64,000 nucleotides of DNA from Lepraria neglecta (taxonomy: Eukaryota; Ascomycota; Lecanoromycetes; Lecanorales; Stereocaulaceae), in assembly GCA_033220425.1 (NCBI GenBank), contig CM065653.1, positions 2,108,001 through 2,172,000 on the forward strand. Direction: 5' to 3'. The notes beneath the pieces were generated by a model that was given only the letters and a program-made list of their open reading frames with translations, was not told the origin of the DNA and searched no databases. Numbering within the stretch: position 1 is the first letter of the stretch; each line of letters starts with the position of its first letter. Shown piece by piece: positions 12,535-27,543 of the stretch. The position numbers and the translations under genes are program-made.

Positions 12535-14055
12535 GTAAAATACCCTTCCTTATTATAAATATAATATTATTTAGAGTCTTATAACTTAGTTAGAGGTCCG
12601 TCTTTATAAGGTAATATAGGATAGTAAGATATAATAACGATAGTAGGTTTAATAGATTATCGTTTCGTAGGGGGGATATATATAGATAAGATACGCTAAT
12701 TTATAGCTAGCGGAGTCCGAGTTAACGAGCGTATTAAAGCTAATACTATTCGCTTACGCTTCTCGCTTATATAGCGCTATTAATTATCTATCTACTAATA
12801 TAAGTTACTAAGCTCCTTTAAGGTACGAAAGTCGTAAAGAGTAGCTATAATCGCGTCTTATAGGTAAAGGTTAACTTTATCCTTGAACTTATCGATTATA
12901 GTCTCCTTATCTAGCTTTAGATAGTTAGTATATATATAGAGCTAGGAGAAGAAGGTAGTAAAGGTATCGATAGCCTTCTATCTTAGCGTCTTGAAACTAC
13001 GGTATATATTATCCTTCTTATTCGGATTCTCTATAATATCGCTTAACGTACTAAAGACTTCTTCTAGATTCGTGAAGTACTTAGGATTATTCGTTTAATA
13101 GACTTAGATATACTTTACTATAGTACCTCCTATATAAGAGATAATATAGATTATTTAGGTACCGTTATCCTTAAAGTAATCCTCGTTAATTATAAGCTTA
13201 TCTCGAATTCGCTAGGTCTAGTCCTTAATAGTAAGGTCGCTATCTATCTCGTAATATAGCGGTAGATCGGGTACCTTCGGTATATAAGTCTTGGATCCGC
13301 TAATAGTTAAACTTAGAGTCTCCTAGCGCTAGAGAGATCTATCCGCTTCTAATTCGCTAATATATTCCTCCTAGCGAGTATTCTAATCTTCTAGGTCTAT
13401 ATTCCGCGATTATAGTATTCTAACCTTCTCTTAAGCTACTTTCCTCTAGTATTATATCGATATAGTAGCGTTATTAGCTCGATCGACCTTATTAACTATA
13501 TTACTCTATTCTTTAATATAGGAGAGGGTAGTATTATATTCCTAACGGAGTTCGTTAAGGGATTATAGTAGCTAAGCCGATTAATACTTAGCCTAGTACT
13601 ATACGTAAGATATATTACTAATATTCTATAGAGTCTTAGTATCTTTAGTACCGGTAGACGCGTCTTAAGCGATAACTAATACGCGTCGGTATATTTATAC
13701 TTATTATAGGATATTATCGCGCTATTACTTAGTATCTCGGGGTATAGGTTCGTCTAGTAGACTTCGTACTATAGTATATATAGTCGATTATTTAGTATAG
13801 GGATATCTCTTTCTTTAATACGGCAACTCGTATTAGCTATAGATAGACTAGTATACCTTTCTATTTCTAGATATAGATACTTCCCTAAAGCTTGCTTTTT
13901 CTGGTAGTATAGCCTTAGTAACTACTCTTATAGTATAGACTTAGGGATCTTCTATATCGTTTATTTAGATTCGCTAACTAGTTTACAAGCCCTATCGTTT
14001 ATTTAACCTCGCTAACAAGCGTATAAGGGTAGGATAAGGATAAGATATATTCTAA

Positions 14056-14265
14056 TATCAAGGGTCTACCTAGAGCGAGTCGATAGAGATATAGTATAAC
14101 TAGAAGAATATATCTAAGGAGAGAAGATAGATATATAAAGCCTACGTGTCTTGGAGACGCGCCAAGCCGCTAGCTATGAGCGATAAGCGATGATCGAACG
14201 TTCGATAACTATATTCTATACTACGCGTATCGGTACTATTAGTAAGCAAAGGCCAAGCCGTGACA
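14056..14265 (-). repeat. LTR of Gypsy element 2 (right copy, 5' LTR)
   Basis: This 210-bp partner of 4,268-4,477 is less RIP-mutated and keeps the TGACA terminus. Only 24 bp separate it from the LTR of element 3. Confidence 0.75.
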
Positions 14266-14289
14266 TCTCGTATCGAATCTTAGTAGAGA

Positions 14290-14400
14290 TGTCAAGGACA
14301 AGGAGCTTTCTATGCAATTGAATAATTGATTAGTTAGTTGTTCTAAGTAAGAGAAGCTTGTTTAGCTAAAAGCTATTTGCCAAGCGCCGAATTCTTAACA
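14290..14400 (-). repeat. Left LTR of chromovirus element 3
   Basis: The 111-bp LTR pairs with 28,331-28,459 and lacks an internal stretch of about 17 bp present in that copy. AGAGA precedes it. Confidence 0.75.
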
Positions 14401-17400
14401 AATGCCGGCAATAAAAAGATATCGGCGTCCTCGTCGATAACTAGCTAAATATACTTATTAAGAAGTAAATACTAGTAAGAAATTACCTAATAAGGAACTA
14501 GCCAATAAGAAACTTCGGGCCCTTCGAAGCCATTAATCTATATATTTACTACCTATATTTCTTTAGTACTACTAAAGAAGGTATCTCCTAGGATTCCTTC
14601 GCATCGTCTTTTCGACGGCGTCGATTCGGCTCTAGTAATAACTAGATATATTTCTCGTATTTGTTAACGAGCCTCTAGGCGTCTCCGAGAAGCTTGACAT
14701 TTATCTATTTATCGTACTAAGTACTATAACCCTTCTACTTAATAAGGTACTCTATAGCGAAACTACGACCTTTCCTAATAGAGCGCTTATTAAGGAGCTT
14801 CTCGATTTTGTATAACTTCTAGTTAGTAGTATCGCCTTCGACGAAGATAGATAGGAGCTCTTCTAGATATACTTACCGAAAAGGATCCCCCTTAGGATCT
14901 GCGTATAGTTCAAGCTATACTACTATAAAGACTAGGTAAATCTTCTAATACTCAGGAACGCTAAGTCGGTAAGCTAATCTACTAACCTTTTCTAGAACCT
15001 TAAAGGGGCTAATAAACTACTGCCCGTATTTCTTGCTAGTAACTCTAGTTACTAGTATATTATATCTATAATATAGGCGGAGTAGCGTATAGTCGCCTAC
15101 CCTAAAGAACTATAGCTAGTATCTTCTATCGTAGTAGAATTTCGAGTTTATCTAGGTAAAAGTAATAGTATCGGTAGCTTCAAGACGAGCTATTTCCTTA
15201 GGAAAGACTTCTCTATTATAGGCTCCTAGATCTAGTAGCTAATTAAGCGAAAATCTATACGCTATTTTATTCGGTATCCTTCTAGTTAGAGCTAAGACGA
15301 TATTATTATAGCTTACTTAGATAGCGGGGATTACAAGAGGCTAGGTATCGACGGCGTCGAGAGTAGATATCTAGAATCTAATAGTAATTTTAATAGTCTA
15401 ATTAGTGCGTTTACTCGCGCTATCTATCTATAGATAGTAAGCTATTAAGTAGAGTAGCTTAATACCGAGCTTAGTAAATAGCGCTTTCCAAAGATCGCTG
15501 AGAAATTTCCAATTATAGTTAGAAATAATGGCCTTAGGTAGGCCCTAGTTAATCTTTTAAAGACGTCGGAGTAGCTATAGTACCTAATCCTCTATAGAGA
15601 AATTCATCTTACTAGGAATCAATATAATCTTCCGCGAGAACTTGTTAGTAACTAATATAAGTATATTATAACCTTTCGTTAATAGTAGCAAGGTAAGGAT
15701 AAAATCAATTATTAGGGTATAGAAAGGTACCGGAGGTGTTATAATCGGTTGGAGCGAACTATATAGTAGATATCTTCGTATCTAAAATAGCTAGTATTAA
15801 GGATAGTATTAAAGAAAGTCTCGGAGATAATTAGTAAGCTTACGTATATACTATTATCGAGAGATACTCTTATAGTATTTAGTAAAGCCTAGGTAACTCC
15901 CGGAATAAGCGATTTCTAGGAAGGTCTTAACGCAAGATTTCGGAACGTAGAGACGATCTAGTAAGAAGGTATAGTTACCTATAGCGGCGTCGATCTTCTA
16001 GATAAGGCCTTAGGGATCCCGGGTAAAAGGAAGCTAAGCGGCGTCCTTACCGGTATTCTTATTGGAATTAAGGGTGTCGATTATCTTCCGCTAGGATTTA
16101 TTAGCCTAGTATCTATCGAGAATCTATTATTATAACTCTAGACTAAGCTCGATAAGTACCGAAGTCGTGTAGATATAGCTATATAAGATATCGAGCTGTC
16201 CTTCCGTAGTATCTTAGTCTATTCTCGTAGCAGCGCAGAGACGTAACAAGGTATTAGGTACTACGTGTTATTTGCTAGGCTTGTAACGGAATTCTAGACT
16301 TCTAAAATACTAGATATATTCCGAAGCTCGAATAAGGCGAAGGTTTAGCTTGGTAGTACTTGATATTAATATAGTCGTCTACTTAGTAATATCTAGAGTA
16401 GTACTATAGTCGGTATAGATAATGGTTTTCGGAGCTGACTCGACTATATATCGAGTCTTACTAAGGACCTAAACAATCCCGGCGAGCTCGAGCTCGGTAG
16501 GCTAGTATCTCGTCTCCGTATCTTTAAGAAGACGGCTTAGAAATAGGATAGGCTGTAGCTAAGAGCGTGTCGAGTAGGCCTCGGCCTAGACCTATCCTTT
16601 AATATAGTAGACTATTACGCCGAACCCGAATTCTTTACTAGCGTCTAGGTTAATATAGAGTACTTACTTATTATTAAAATAAGTAAGAAACGACAGCGTT
16701 AAAAGTACTATTTAGAGTATATTAAAGGCTATCTTTTCGACGGATATAGGCTCGCTAAGATGGTTCTTCCTAGCGAAATTTCTCTACTTATCTCCGGACT
16801 TTAGCGATAATACTAGTATAGCGGTCTTCCGGTCCTGTAAAGGTTTCGCTATAGTAGTATAGTAGGCTATATAGTTCCGGAGCTAACTAGTTATTCCTAA
16901 GTAAGTTTCTAGCTAGGATAGCGTCGCTAGGAAGGAAAGCTTTAAGATAGCTTATAACTTATTCTTAGCGGTCTATAGGCCTAAGGAATTAACTTTCTAA
17001 CCTAGTAGCTATATAGATAGATACCCGAGGAATACTTTATTCGGGTTTATAGAAATTCCTAAGTTAACGAAAAGCTTAAAGACCGAATAAAGGTACTATA
17101 TATACTCCGATAAGGTCTTAGAGAAAATATTATTATTATTAATATATACCTTAGTAAAGCTTCGAAAGCGGTATAGAAGCCTATTAATCTGTCGTTGTAT
17201 ATAGGCTAGTGAATTCTTATAGCCTATTATAGCAACGTTAAAGGTCTCCTAGCCTCGATAGCTAATAACTATAAGCCGGTAACGATTATTAGGGTGAACA
17301 CGCTATTGATAGAAGAAACTCGCGTAGTTAATAATACTAATATAGTAGTAATCCTTGATAGACGAAACTATATCGACCTATAATAGTAGTAGATAGATAT

Positions 17401-17441
17401 TAGTCTATATAATAGTATTCAGGCCCCGAATGTCAACGATA

Positions 17442-18057
17442 CATCGCGCTTTCCCAAAAGATTATGTCATTAGCGTCACAGCTAGTTTTGCGCTGTTAGC
17501 AGGCCGTATGGCGATTAGGGTCTACATTCTATATCAATTACGGGCCGAGAAATCAGCAGGATCAGCAACTCCGGTTACTGTTAGCAACTCCAAGGTAACC
17601 AAGCAGCAACCAAAAATCATCCCTGAAGACATGCGACCGCGCGCAATGATTACGATACTGCGACGCCGCAACTAAACCCCTAGGGTAGCTACGAACATCA
17701 CTCCCGCGAGAATTTGGGCCCAATCGCACGATTCCGGGGTCCGTTTTCAGCTAGTGTTGATAGGGCTCTAGGGGAGTCGCTGCCGTCGATGGCGACGATT
17801 ATAGAAAATCAACATTTTGCTTAGTTATCAATCACGTGATTCGCTGAATACTTGCTGATTCTACTAATCCTGCTATTAGCAAGCTGGAGTTGCTAAATAC
17901 GCTGAAATCGCGCTGTTAGCGAGCGCTATTTGCTGATTGCGCTGAAATCGACCCATTAGCGGGCGCTATTTGCTGATCCTGCTAATAGGCTAATTTCAGC
18001 CCTATCCGCGCGTCTAGCAAATTAGAAGTTCTCAGTAAGATTTGGGAAAGCGCGATG
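17442..18057. mobile_element. TA-flanked MITE, copy M2 (little mutated)
   Basis: 616 bp with inverted terminal repeats CATCGCGCTTTCCCAAA at both ends and TA at 17,440-17,441 and 18,058-18,059. It is inserted in the reverse-transcriptase region of chromovirus element 3. Its composition is far less AT-rich than the host sequence, so it probably arrived after the host had been mutated. A short open frame inside (about 17,430-17,675) has a counterpart in copy M3, but only because the repeats share sequence. There is no transposase. Confidence 0.8.
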
Positions 18058-21000
18058 TAGCTCTTCCTTTCCTAGTACTATCTAGTAATATCTTCTAGAC
18101 GACGAAGACTGGGAAGCTAAACGGCGTAAACTCGGAGGTCTAGCTAAGTCAACCCTAGTTATAGAGCTTATCGAAGGTTGCGTCGACGACCTTCTTAGAC
18201 TTACTACTTAGTAGGTAGACGCGAGCTGTTTTAGGTACGCGTTCTTCCCAGTTAGACTTTAGTAGTATATATATCTATTCGTTCTCTAGAACCTTAGCAA
18301 AGCTACCCTCTTACTATAGCGACGGAAATTTATTAACGACGGATTCTATAGCGGTATTATTACTATAGATAGTAATACTATTCGGTAAGACGGAATTATA
18401 CGGAGTAGGTATTATAGAAATCTTGGTAGGAATAGACGGTATCAAATATACTAGCGAAGTAGCTAGGTGTTCCGCCGTAGTAGCCGGGGCTACTAGTATA
18501 GTAATAGTAGAGACTATAACAACTTTGTTAAATATACGCTTAATCTAACTTATTTAGTATTCCCTTTTTAGTCGGCGAGTAGCTAGCTTAGCGAAATCGG
18601 ACTATCTGGATATAATATAGTAGTAGTTATTAAAGTTCGCTTCTTAGACGGTACTAAGTCGTAGATTTCTCGGGATCTTGATAGTATAATCTAAGTTATT
18701 TTTAGCTATTATAGTAGTAAAAGAAAAGTCGACGAGATAGGCGTAAAGCGAAAGCTCGCCTTAGTCTAGCTTAAAGAAGAAATCTCGGTCCGGTAAGGAG
18801 GCGTAGTATACTAGAATCTGCGCTTAGGAATGCGGAGGAATAATAATAGTATTTTTAGTATATACCGGATGGGTAATAGGTTAGCCTCGTATCCTGACTT
18901 TAATAGGAATTTCGACTCTATAGCTTCTAATCGATACTATCGATTTTAAAGCGATAATATTAATTTTCTTAGGGACTATAATATCTATACTAATAAGTAA
19001 CTTCGCCTTAAGGTTATCGACGAGGTATACCTCTCTAGGTACTATTATAGCTATTATATCCTTACTATCTTACTTCCTAAGGAAAAGGATAGGTATAATA
19101 CCGTACTTATCAGTTTCGTATATATCTAATCCTACTCTACGAACCTTAATAGGGCTTACTATTCTCCGAGTCTAAAAGTCGGGAATAGTATAAGAATACT
19201 CCCGATCTAGTAGAGTAATACTATATCTAGTATTAAGGTATAGTATAAAGATTTTACTATTAGGTAATAACTTGGTATTAGCTATAGCGTAATAGTAATT
19301 ACGGAATATATACCTAGTGCTAACTTCTTTGGCGGAGCTCGTAGTAGACTAGATAAATTCTTCGGAAGTGTTAGTAATAGGCCTAGACTCGAAAGCTTTA
19401 GTAATAGTACTTAGGTAGGCTTTAGAAGCCTTAGGGATAGTGTTAACGATTTCTCGAGAATCTCTAGGGACGATATCGACGTTTCCCTTCGCCAGAAATC
19501 CCTAGTAAGTCGTCGACGCAGTAGCTCGACCTTTACCGGAATTACTGAGGTATTTATAGAGTAGATTCTTAGACGAAAAGACCTAGAGATAATATCGGTA
19601 TTAGTATATCTTAGAAATTTTCGATATTACTAAAGTAGCTAAAGCCATTATAGTAGCGTTTCTAATGAAATTCTCGGCGTTATAGTCCTACTATAGCTTA
19701 TAGTAGTCGAGATCCTCGTCTCCGTAGTAGTTACCGCTATTATCGTAAGCTAGATCGAAACTTATATTTTGCTAGTCTTAGGAAGGGGACTAGTCAGCTC
19801 TAGACACTCCGTTAGAAGCGTCTTTAGAGACTTTATTTACTTAGTAGGTAATATCTAGATAAGGAAATCGATAGTCTCGATTTTAGAAACCTCTATTTAG
19901 CTAATTTAACGGCCTTCTAAAGCCGGCGTTATTATTACTAGCTTAAGGACTCGGCTAGTTCGACGACTAATTCATGAAAGGTAACGAGCTACCTTAATTT
20001 CCTATAGTAATCTATAGTAGTTAGCGAGCGGGAGGTAAGGTAGGATTTTACGGACGAGACGCTTATACTAGCGTAGTATTCGGCTAATAGGAAGAACTAT
20101 TAGCAAAGCTATTACCGTAAGGATTATTATATAGTAGCTATAGAAATCCTTAGTAGAATTACCGCTACTCGTATTGATAAGGAAACGGGGTACCTGAAGA
20201 TCTACCCTATTAACGAAACTAAAACTAAGACTAATACTAACTAGGTCTTATTAACCTCCTATCGACTTACTAATATAGCTACTAGGTATACTGGCCTTAC
20301 TAGTTTTATTAAGCAAGCTCGAACTATAAATTGGCCTTAGAGTTAATCTAACTAAGAAACTATTCGATCGTTATTAATAGCGTCAGTTTAGGTATATAAA
20401 GACGAAATTCAAGCTATATATTATTCTAGACTACTATAAGCTAGTTATATTTAGTAAGGAGCTCGGCTACTCTAGCGTATCGACGAATACTCTAGATATA
20501 GGCTCGAGGGTACTTACCGTTTCTGGCGTTAGCTATAGTATAACGCTTAGTTTATAATACTTTTATCGCGACTAAAGATTACTCCTTAAAATACTTAATA
20601 AGTATCTTAATCTAGGATTATAGATTAGCCCTCCTAAGAAGATTCTTATTAAGGTCTAAAAGCTTATTAGTATACTAGGCGAGAGTACCTTCTCTAAAGT
20701 AAAGTAGTAAGGCTTCGACGATCTTAGGCTCTCCTCTAGTAGTAGCTATATCTTTTAGTCGGTTAATAAATACGTAGATATCCCGGAAGATAGTCTAATT
20801 GTTTTCGGTGCCAACGGGACCTTTATAGACGAACAAGTTATCGAAAAATCCGATATCTTCCGGCTTCAGGTAGCTATTCCTACTAGTACTACTACTATTC
20901 GCTCCGTCAGCTCTAGCTTCTCCTAGGGGCCCTAGCGGGCTAGGTTCACTACGCTATAGTAGGTTCTCCCGAATATACTAAGTAATAGCAGCATTAATAA

Positions 21001-21454
21001 TAGCCTGTATTTCAGGCGTAATATTAGTACCTATATTATCTCTGAGAATAGAAGGTCTAATAGGCTAATTATAGATGGTTTCTTTAGCGGAAGTTTCTCT
21101 TATAGTAGTAGTACTACTATCTATAAAATTCGAGGCTATTAATACTAGCGTCCTAGGAGGCGTACTCTCTATAGATAGAGATTCCTAGAGAAATCGTCTA
21201 GAACGCTCGGTATCTTTCTCGAATTTAGTTAGAGCGGCTCTAAAAATAGAACGATCTAGAGCCTAGTCGGATGGCTAGGATAGTACTTTAATAGACCGTG
21301 ATCTAGTTTAGTAGTCTCGGGTACCTAGAATACGGCCTTACTAGGTAGGTCTAAAATTATTCTTGATAAGATAAGAAATAATATAGCGAGTAAGATTACT
21401 AACGGCCTCGGCGTAGAAGTATTCTAACTTAATAAATTTATTAAGCTAGAAAGT

Positions 21455-21825
21455 TATTAGAACCATTGGTTCTAATAGGACTATCCTATAGAACAAGGTA
21501 CTATAGATAGGACTAGTAGCTAAAGCGATGAGCGTAATAAGCGCCGTGCGCTCATAACGCTCATGGATTGCTTGGCAGGATTTCTTATGTCTATATATAC
21601 GGGGCCCTACCTACTATTTAGAATAGTATATTCAACTTGGTTAATCTTTATGGTACTCCTTGCACTATACTTTACTAGTTATTAATATAGAACGTATTAG
21701 TTACCTATACCTAAGAAGACTGCTATTCTACCTGAGTAACTCCTCTCCTATAGAAGCATAAGATATACGATAACCTACGTCGGTTATCGCACCGTTAGGT
21801 AAACGACCGGACGTAGGTTATAACA
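21455..21825 (+). repeat. 5' LTR of Gypsy element 4
   Basis: 371 bp. It differs from the 3' LTR almost only by G-to-A and C-to-T changes, and this copy carries most of the mutated states. Confidence 0.9.
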
Positions 21826-24800
21826 CTTTGAATACCCTAAGGGATGAGTTCTTCAACAACTTCAGGTAGAAACCCTACCCTAAGTACCTTAATAGTTACT
21901 AGCTAGAGACGCTATACTATAGACGAAGGATCTGGAAAAAGGATCAAGGTTATAGTACCTGACCTATACTATAGAGACAGGGATAAGCTTGAGCTATAGC
22001 TTACGCAAGTATAACTATACCTTCTATTTCAGGGAGACTTGCTCCTAGTAACTAGATATACTACCTTCGCTATATCGTACCTACGAGGACAGGCCTAGAA
22101 GTAGGTCGAACCTTTCCTAAAGAAGTATATAGAAGACGACGACGAAGACGGCGACGTTAAGTTATAGATAGAAAGTATACCAAAGTTTATAGTTAAAATC
22201 CGCCGTATATTCGGACCTTCTAACGAGGTAAACGTAGTAATATATATTATTTAGTATATAAAGTTAAAGAAGTCAGCGTTAGAGTTTTTAACTCAATTTC
22301 AAATATATACTACTAAAATAGGCTAGGATAATAATACGCTAATAATAATATATCGTCAAGGCCTTAAGGATAATATTAAAGACGAGTTTATAAGATTCGG
22401 AGGAGTAATCGATACTCTAGATAGACTTATTAAAAATACGATCGAAATTAATAATAAGCTATTTAAATAATCTATAGAGAAGCGGTATAACGGAGGAGTT
22501 AGCGGAACCTAACACAAGGGATTCTTTTTAAAAACAAGGAATTACTAATAAGACTATAGGGAATATAATACTTACCGTAGTATAGTACTAATAGAGATTA
22601 ACTTTATCTAGATAGGAAAGAAGAAAGGAAACTTTAAAGGGAAAAAGCAGTACGGGGGAAAGAAAGTAATTACTTACTATAGCTATAGTAAACTAGGCTA
22701 TATAGCTAGAGACTACAGGTCGAAGAATATAGTATACCGACCGCAGATTAACGTAATAGAAGGGGGACCTCTAGATAATAAGGAAGACTCCGAAGAAATA
22801 TAGTAATTATACGATAAAGAAGACTTCGATTAGGATTCGGAAGATAATACCTTCGAATTAGAATTCAATAAAGAAGTATAGAGGTATTACTATAGGGATA
22901 GTAATAGATCTTAATAGTATAAGACGGATTAGGAATAGCGGAAAGCTAGTCTAGAGAGACTAGCGTCGATACCCGAACCTAGATCTACTATATCCCAAAT
23001 AGAAGGAAAATTGCCGGAAATTAATAAACCTTAATTAGACGAAGATAAATATAAACTTTTCGACGAAATTAAAGGGAAAGTATAAGGTATACTAAAGGAG
23101 TAATTATCTATAAAACCCAAATAGGAAGAACCTATACGAGACTATCGATACGATAGGGAATATTAGTAATATAGCGAGATTCTATATACTAAATATATAT
23201 TGCCCGATTACTCAATATATAGGGAGGAAAGAGGCCGTCTAGCGAAAGAGCGAACGGTACCTCTACTTAAAAGAACTCCTTATAGAGAAATATAGTAGTA
23301 TAAGTATAAGGAAGATAGATACTAGTAGTATCTTATAAGTAAGAGGAAGTACTATTACTTCCTATACTTTATAGAGAAGTAGAAGAAAGAAAGGAATAAC
23401 TTACTTAAAGTCTTTAAGAACGGGGCTTATAACCAAGTATTATAGTATAGCTATTTATACGATAAATATATTCCGTATAAGGGTATAAAGGAAGTATATA
23501 GATTCTTACTATTATAGGGAAAAGAATAATCTCTTATACTACGGGGAAGTATAAGGAGATTAATACGTTATTCCCTAAATAACAATTATATTCCGCCTAG
23601 TACTATACTTATATTATTATACTAGTGAATATCGATAGATAGCGGACTATAGCGATAATAGATAGTAGAGCTACAGGAAATTTTATCTCAAGGAACTTAG
23701 TAGACTTAAGCGGCCTACTAACCCGAAAGAAGAAATTATCTTACAAGCTACGCCTAGCCGATAGGTTAGTATTCTTAACAGGAAAAGTAGAGGAGGAGAT
23801 ATACTCCCTACTAGTAATAATTCAGTAATACTATAAGGAGATTATATTCGATATAGTTAGGATAGCTACTTATAATATTATTTTAGGAATACCTTAGTTA
23901 AATAAATATAACCTAGAAATTAACTAGAAGATAAAAGTACTTAAATTCGGATAATCTAGAGATATTACTAGTATTAGACCTATTAGTTAATAGTAGATAA
24001 TAATAGATAAGAGAAAGAACCGAAGACCGGTCGAAGTATATATTACTTTATTCTTAAATAATAAGAGTAACTTCTAAGAGAGAAGGCTTAACTCCTTAGT
24101 TACTAGTAAGGGTTAGTAGGATATTAAAGAGAGAGCTATTAAAGGAAAAGACGAACCTTCTATGATCCCTCAGGAATATAAACGGTAGGTATACCTATTT
24201 AAGGAAGAGACGAGCGTAAAAGCATTACCTAAGTACTAACTATAGGATTATAAGATCGAACTCGAACCTAGTAAGGCGCTAATATTTAGACCTATCTATA
24301 TATTATCGGAAAAGGAACTTACTATACTTCGCGGGTATATCGATAAGAACCTTAGGAAAGGATTTATTCGAGAATCTAAATTACTAGTAGGTTATCTAAT
24401 CCTCTTCGCGCCGAAGAAGGACGGAAGTTTAAGACTATATATTAACTATCGAAAGTTAAACGATATTACTATCAAGAATCGTTACCCTTTACTAAATATT
24501 AGCGAGCTATAGAATCGGCTCGGTAAGGCAAAGATATTTACGAAACTAGACCTTAGAGGCATATATAACTTAATTCGGATAAAAGAAGGCGAGGAATAGA
24601 AAACTACCTTCCGAACCAGATATAGCTACTATAAGTACCTAGTAATACCGTTTAGACTCACCAACGTACTAGTAACCTGCTAAGTACTTATTAATAACGT
24701 CGTATAAGTATACTTAGATTAAATAGCGATAGCGTACCTCGACGATATCTTGATTTACTCTAAAAAAAAGGAAGAATATATTAAGTATATATAGGACGTT

Positions 24801-27543
24801 ATCGAATACCTGTCGTAAGCGGGACTTCTCCTTAAACTAGAAAAGTATGAATTTTACAGGGACTCTATTAAGTTCCTAGGATTTATAGTTAGTATAAAAG
24901 GTATTAGTATAAGCCTAGAAAAGATCAAAGCTATAGCGGAATAGCCTATACTATATAACGTCAAAGTAGTACAAAGTTTCTTAGGATTTACTAACTTTAA
25001 TAGGAAGTTTATCGAGGGCTACTTAAAGAAAGTACTTCTACTTATAGATATTACTAAGAAAGATATTAGATTTATATAGGGATAAGAATAATAAAAGTCG
25101 TTTAACACGTTAAAAAAAGCATATACGGATCCACTAGTACTCTATACCTTTCGAACTAACAAACCGGCTTATATCGAAATAGATACCTCGGATCTTGTAA
25201 TAGGAGTATACCTTTATCAAATAAAGGACTAAAAGTAGTATCTAGTTACCTACTTTTCACAAAAAATGTTAGTAGTAGAACAAAACTATAATATACACAA
25301 TAAAGAATTACTTACCGTAGTATATATACTTTAGAATTAGAGAGTATATATAGAAAGCTACTCGGACCTAACTATCTTTACGGATTATAAGAATCTTCTT
25401 AACTTTATAATAACGAAAGAGTTAAATAGAAGATAAGTTAGATAGTTAGAACTACTCGGATAATATAAGTTTAAGATAACCTATACCCTAGGAAAAGATA
25501 ATAGTCGAGTAGATACGCTTAGTAGGCGATTAGACTATATAGAAGAAAAGAATATTATAGAACGACTAATCCTAAAACGAGAAGGCGATAGATTATTAGT
25601 ACTATACTAGGTATTAGTAATAACCCTTCGTATATTAGGACCTAATACGACTAATAGGATTATAAAGGCCTACAATAACGATATATTTATAATAAAACTA
25701 CGATAGGGTTAATAAGACTTAGTATTACTTAGATATTAGGAAAAAACTTACTTACCTAATATATACGTTAAAGAAGTAATTAGGGATTACTACAACGACC
25801 TATTATAAGGTTACCCTAGAGTATCTAAGACTATAGAACTCCTAGGACGAGGATACGTAGTGCCGAAACTTCGGATACGTGTTAAATAATATATTAAAGA
25901 ATGTATTCAGTACTAGTAAAATAAGGCGGCACGATATACTAAGTACGGGCAAATTCAGTTTGCGCCTATACTAGAATTACCTTAGGACGATATTATAATA
26001 GACTTTATTGTTAAATTACTACCTTTAAAGGATCTAGCTACTTAGGATATCTTTAATTCGATTATAGTTATTATAGATAAACTTATAAAATATATAATTA
26101 TAATACCTTTTAAAGAAATATATAAAGCGGACTAGTTAGCCTTTATATTACTCAATAAACTAATAAGAGATTATAGTATACCTAAGTTAATAACGTCCGA
26201 TAGAGATAAGTTATTTACTTCTAACTACTAGAGAACGCTAATAGTAGCGATTAGAACTAAACTTCGGATATTAATAGTATACTATCTATAGACTAATAGA
26301 TAAATAGAACGTGTAAATTAAATAATAGAAGTATACCTAAGATACTATATAAACCTAAAATAAGATAACTAGGTTTTACTACTCCTAATAGTATAACTTG
26401 CGTATAATAATAAAAGGTTAGATATAATAGGCCTAATACTATTCTTTACTAACTACGGAAAGAATATAAATATATTTCTATAACCTAGGGACGGACCTAA
26501 TATAGAAAAAGCCTTAGTTAAGGCGGAAGAGCTAAAGAATTTATATAAGGATATATAAAGGATAGTTAAAAGCTTAAATAATAAGTTAAAGGAGTAGATT
26601 AATAGTAAAAGGAAGAATATTCCTTAACTTAAAGAGGGGGATAAAGTATACCTCCTAATAAAAAATATAAAGATAATAAGATCGAGTAAGAAACTAGATT
26701 ATATTAAGGTTAGACTATTCTTAATTAAGAAGGTAAAGGGGGCTATTAACTATAAACTCGAGCTTCTACCTAACGCTAAGGTATATCCGGTATTCTATAT
26801 CTTACTTCTAGAGCTAGTAGACTCTAATATACTACTCTAAGAAATGTTTTATTATAATATTAAGGAAGAAATAGAGTATAAGGTTAAGAGGATCCTAGAT
26901 AGAAGAAATTAGTTCTATCTAGTTAAATAGAAAGGGTATAATAAAACGGAAAGTACCTGGGAACCTCTTAGGAACCTTGCGGGGAATTATAGGGAACGCC
27001 TATAAGAGTTTCATCGGAGATAAGAGAAGACCAGTTAAAACTCTCAGGGCCCTCTAGGCCGGGGGGGAGGTCGAACTACTTAGAGCCGACGTTAAATATT
27101 AGACTATTAGGAGTGTCGGAAGGAAGGTTTTTATCCTTCTCTAATTCCTCTATATTCTATAACTTACGCTTAACTAACTTTTTCTCTTTATCCTAGACTC
27201 GATCGAATTATAATTAGAGGTATATAAGCTTCGCCTATATTTCTTTTATTTCTAACTAAGTATTATCGCGTACTTTCTTAATACGACGCATCTCGTCGAC
27301 GGATATAACTAGGTTATACTTCTTGCCTGCAGTAATATAGTTAGAATAACGGTCTAAACGAACGCCTACTAAGCACTACTTATTACCCTTCGTATATAGA
27401 GTATAAGGACGTATTACAAATCTGGATAGTTTACCGGAAAGCTCTTTGCAACGGACAAGGGGATCTTTAGAATAGATATTTCAACAGGGAGGTATAAAGG
27501 ACGGATGGTTTCTCAGGACAAGAAATCTGGAGGAGGGGGCTAG

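Larger units (their letters stand above)
4268..14265 (-). mobile_element. Ty3/Gypsy LTR retrotransposon, element 2, with three nested insertions
   Basis: A minus-strand Gypsy element bounded by two 210-bp LTRs. Gag-like sequence lies at about 12,550-14,050 and protease/reverse transcriptase at about 8,594-10,600. RNase H/integrase runs from about 6,150 down to 4,480. Three insertions interrupt it: a 2.4-kb LTR element (6,158-8,593), a Helitron-like repeat (10,607-11,630) and a hAT-like MITE (11,933-12,534). Without them the length is about 5.9 kb, normal for Gypsy. It is heavily RIP-mutated, with dozens of breaks. The five bases outside each LTR do not match, so no target-site duplication is visible. 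Confidence 0.8.

Noticed and set aside
17430-17675. 81-codon frame similar to a frame at 32,085-32,321
   Set aside because: Similarity follows from shared MITE sequence. The frame starts outside the element and has no domain.
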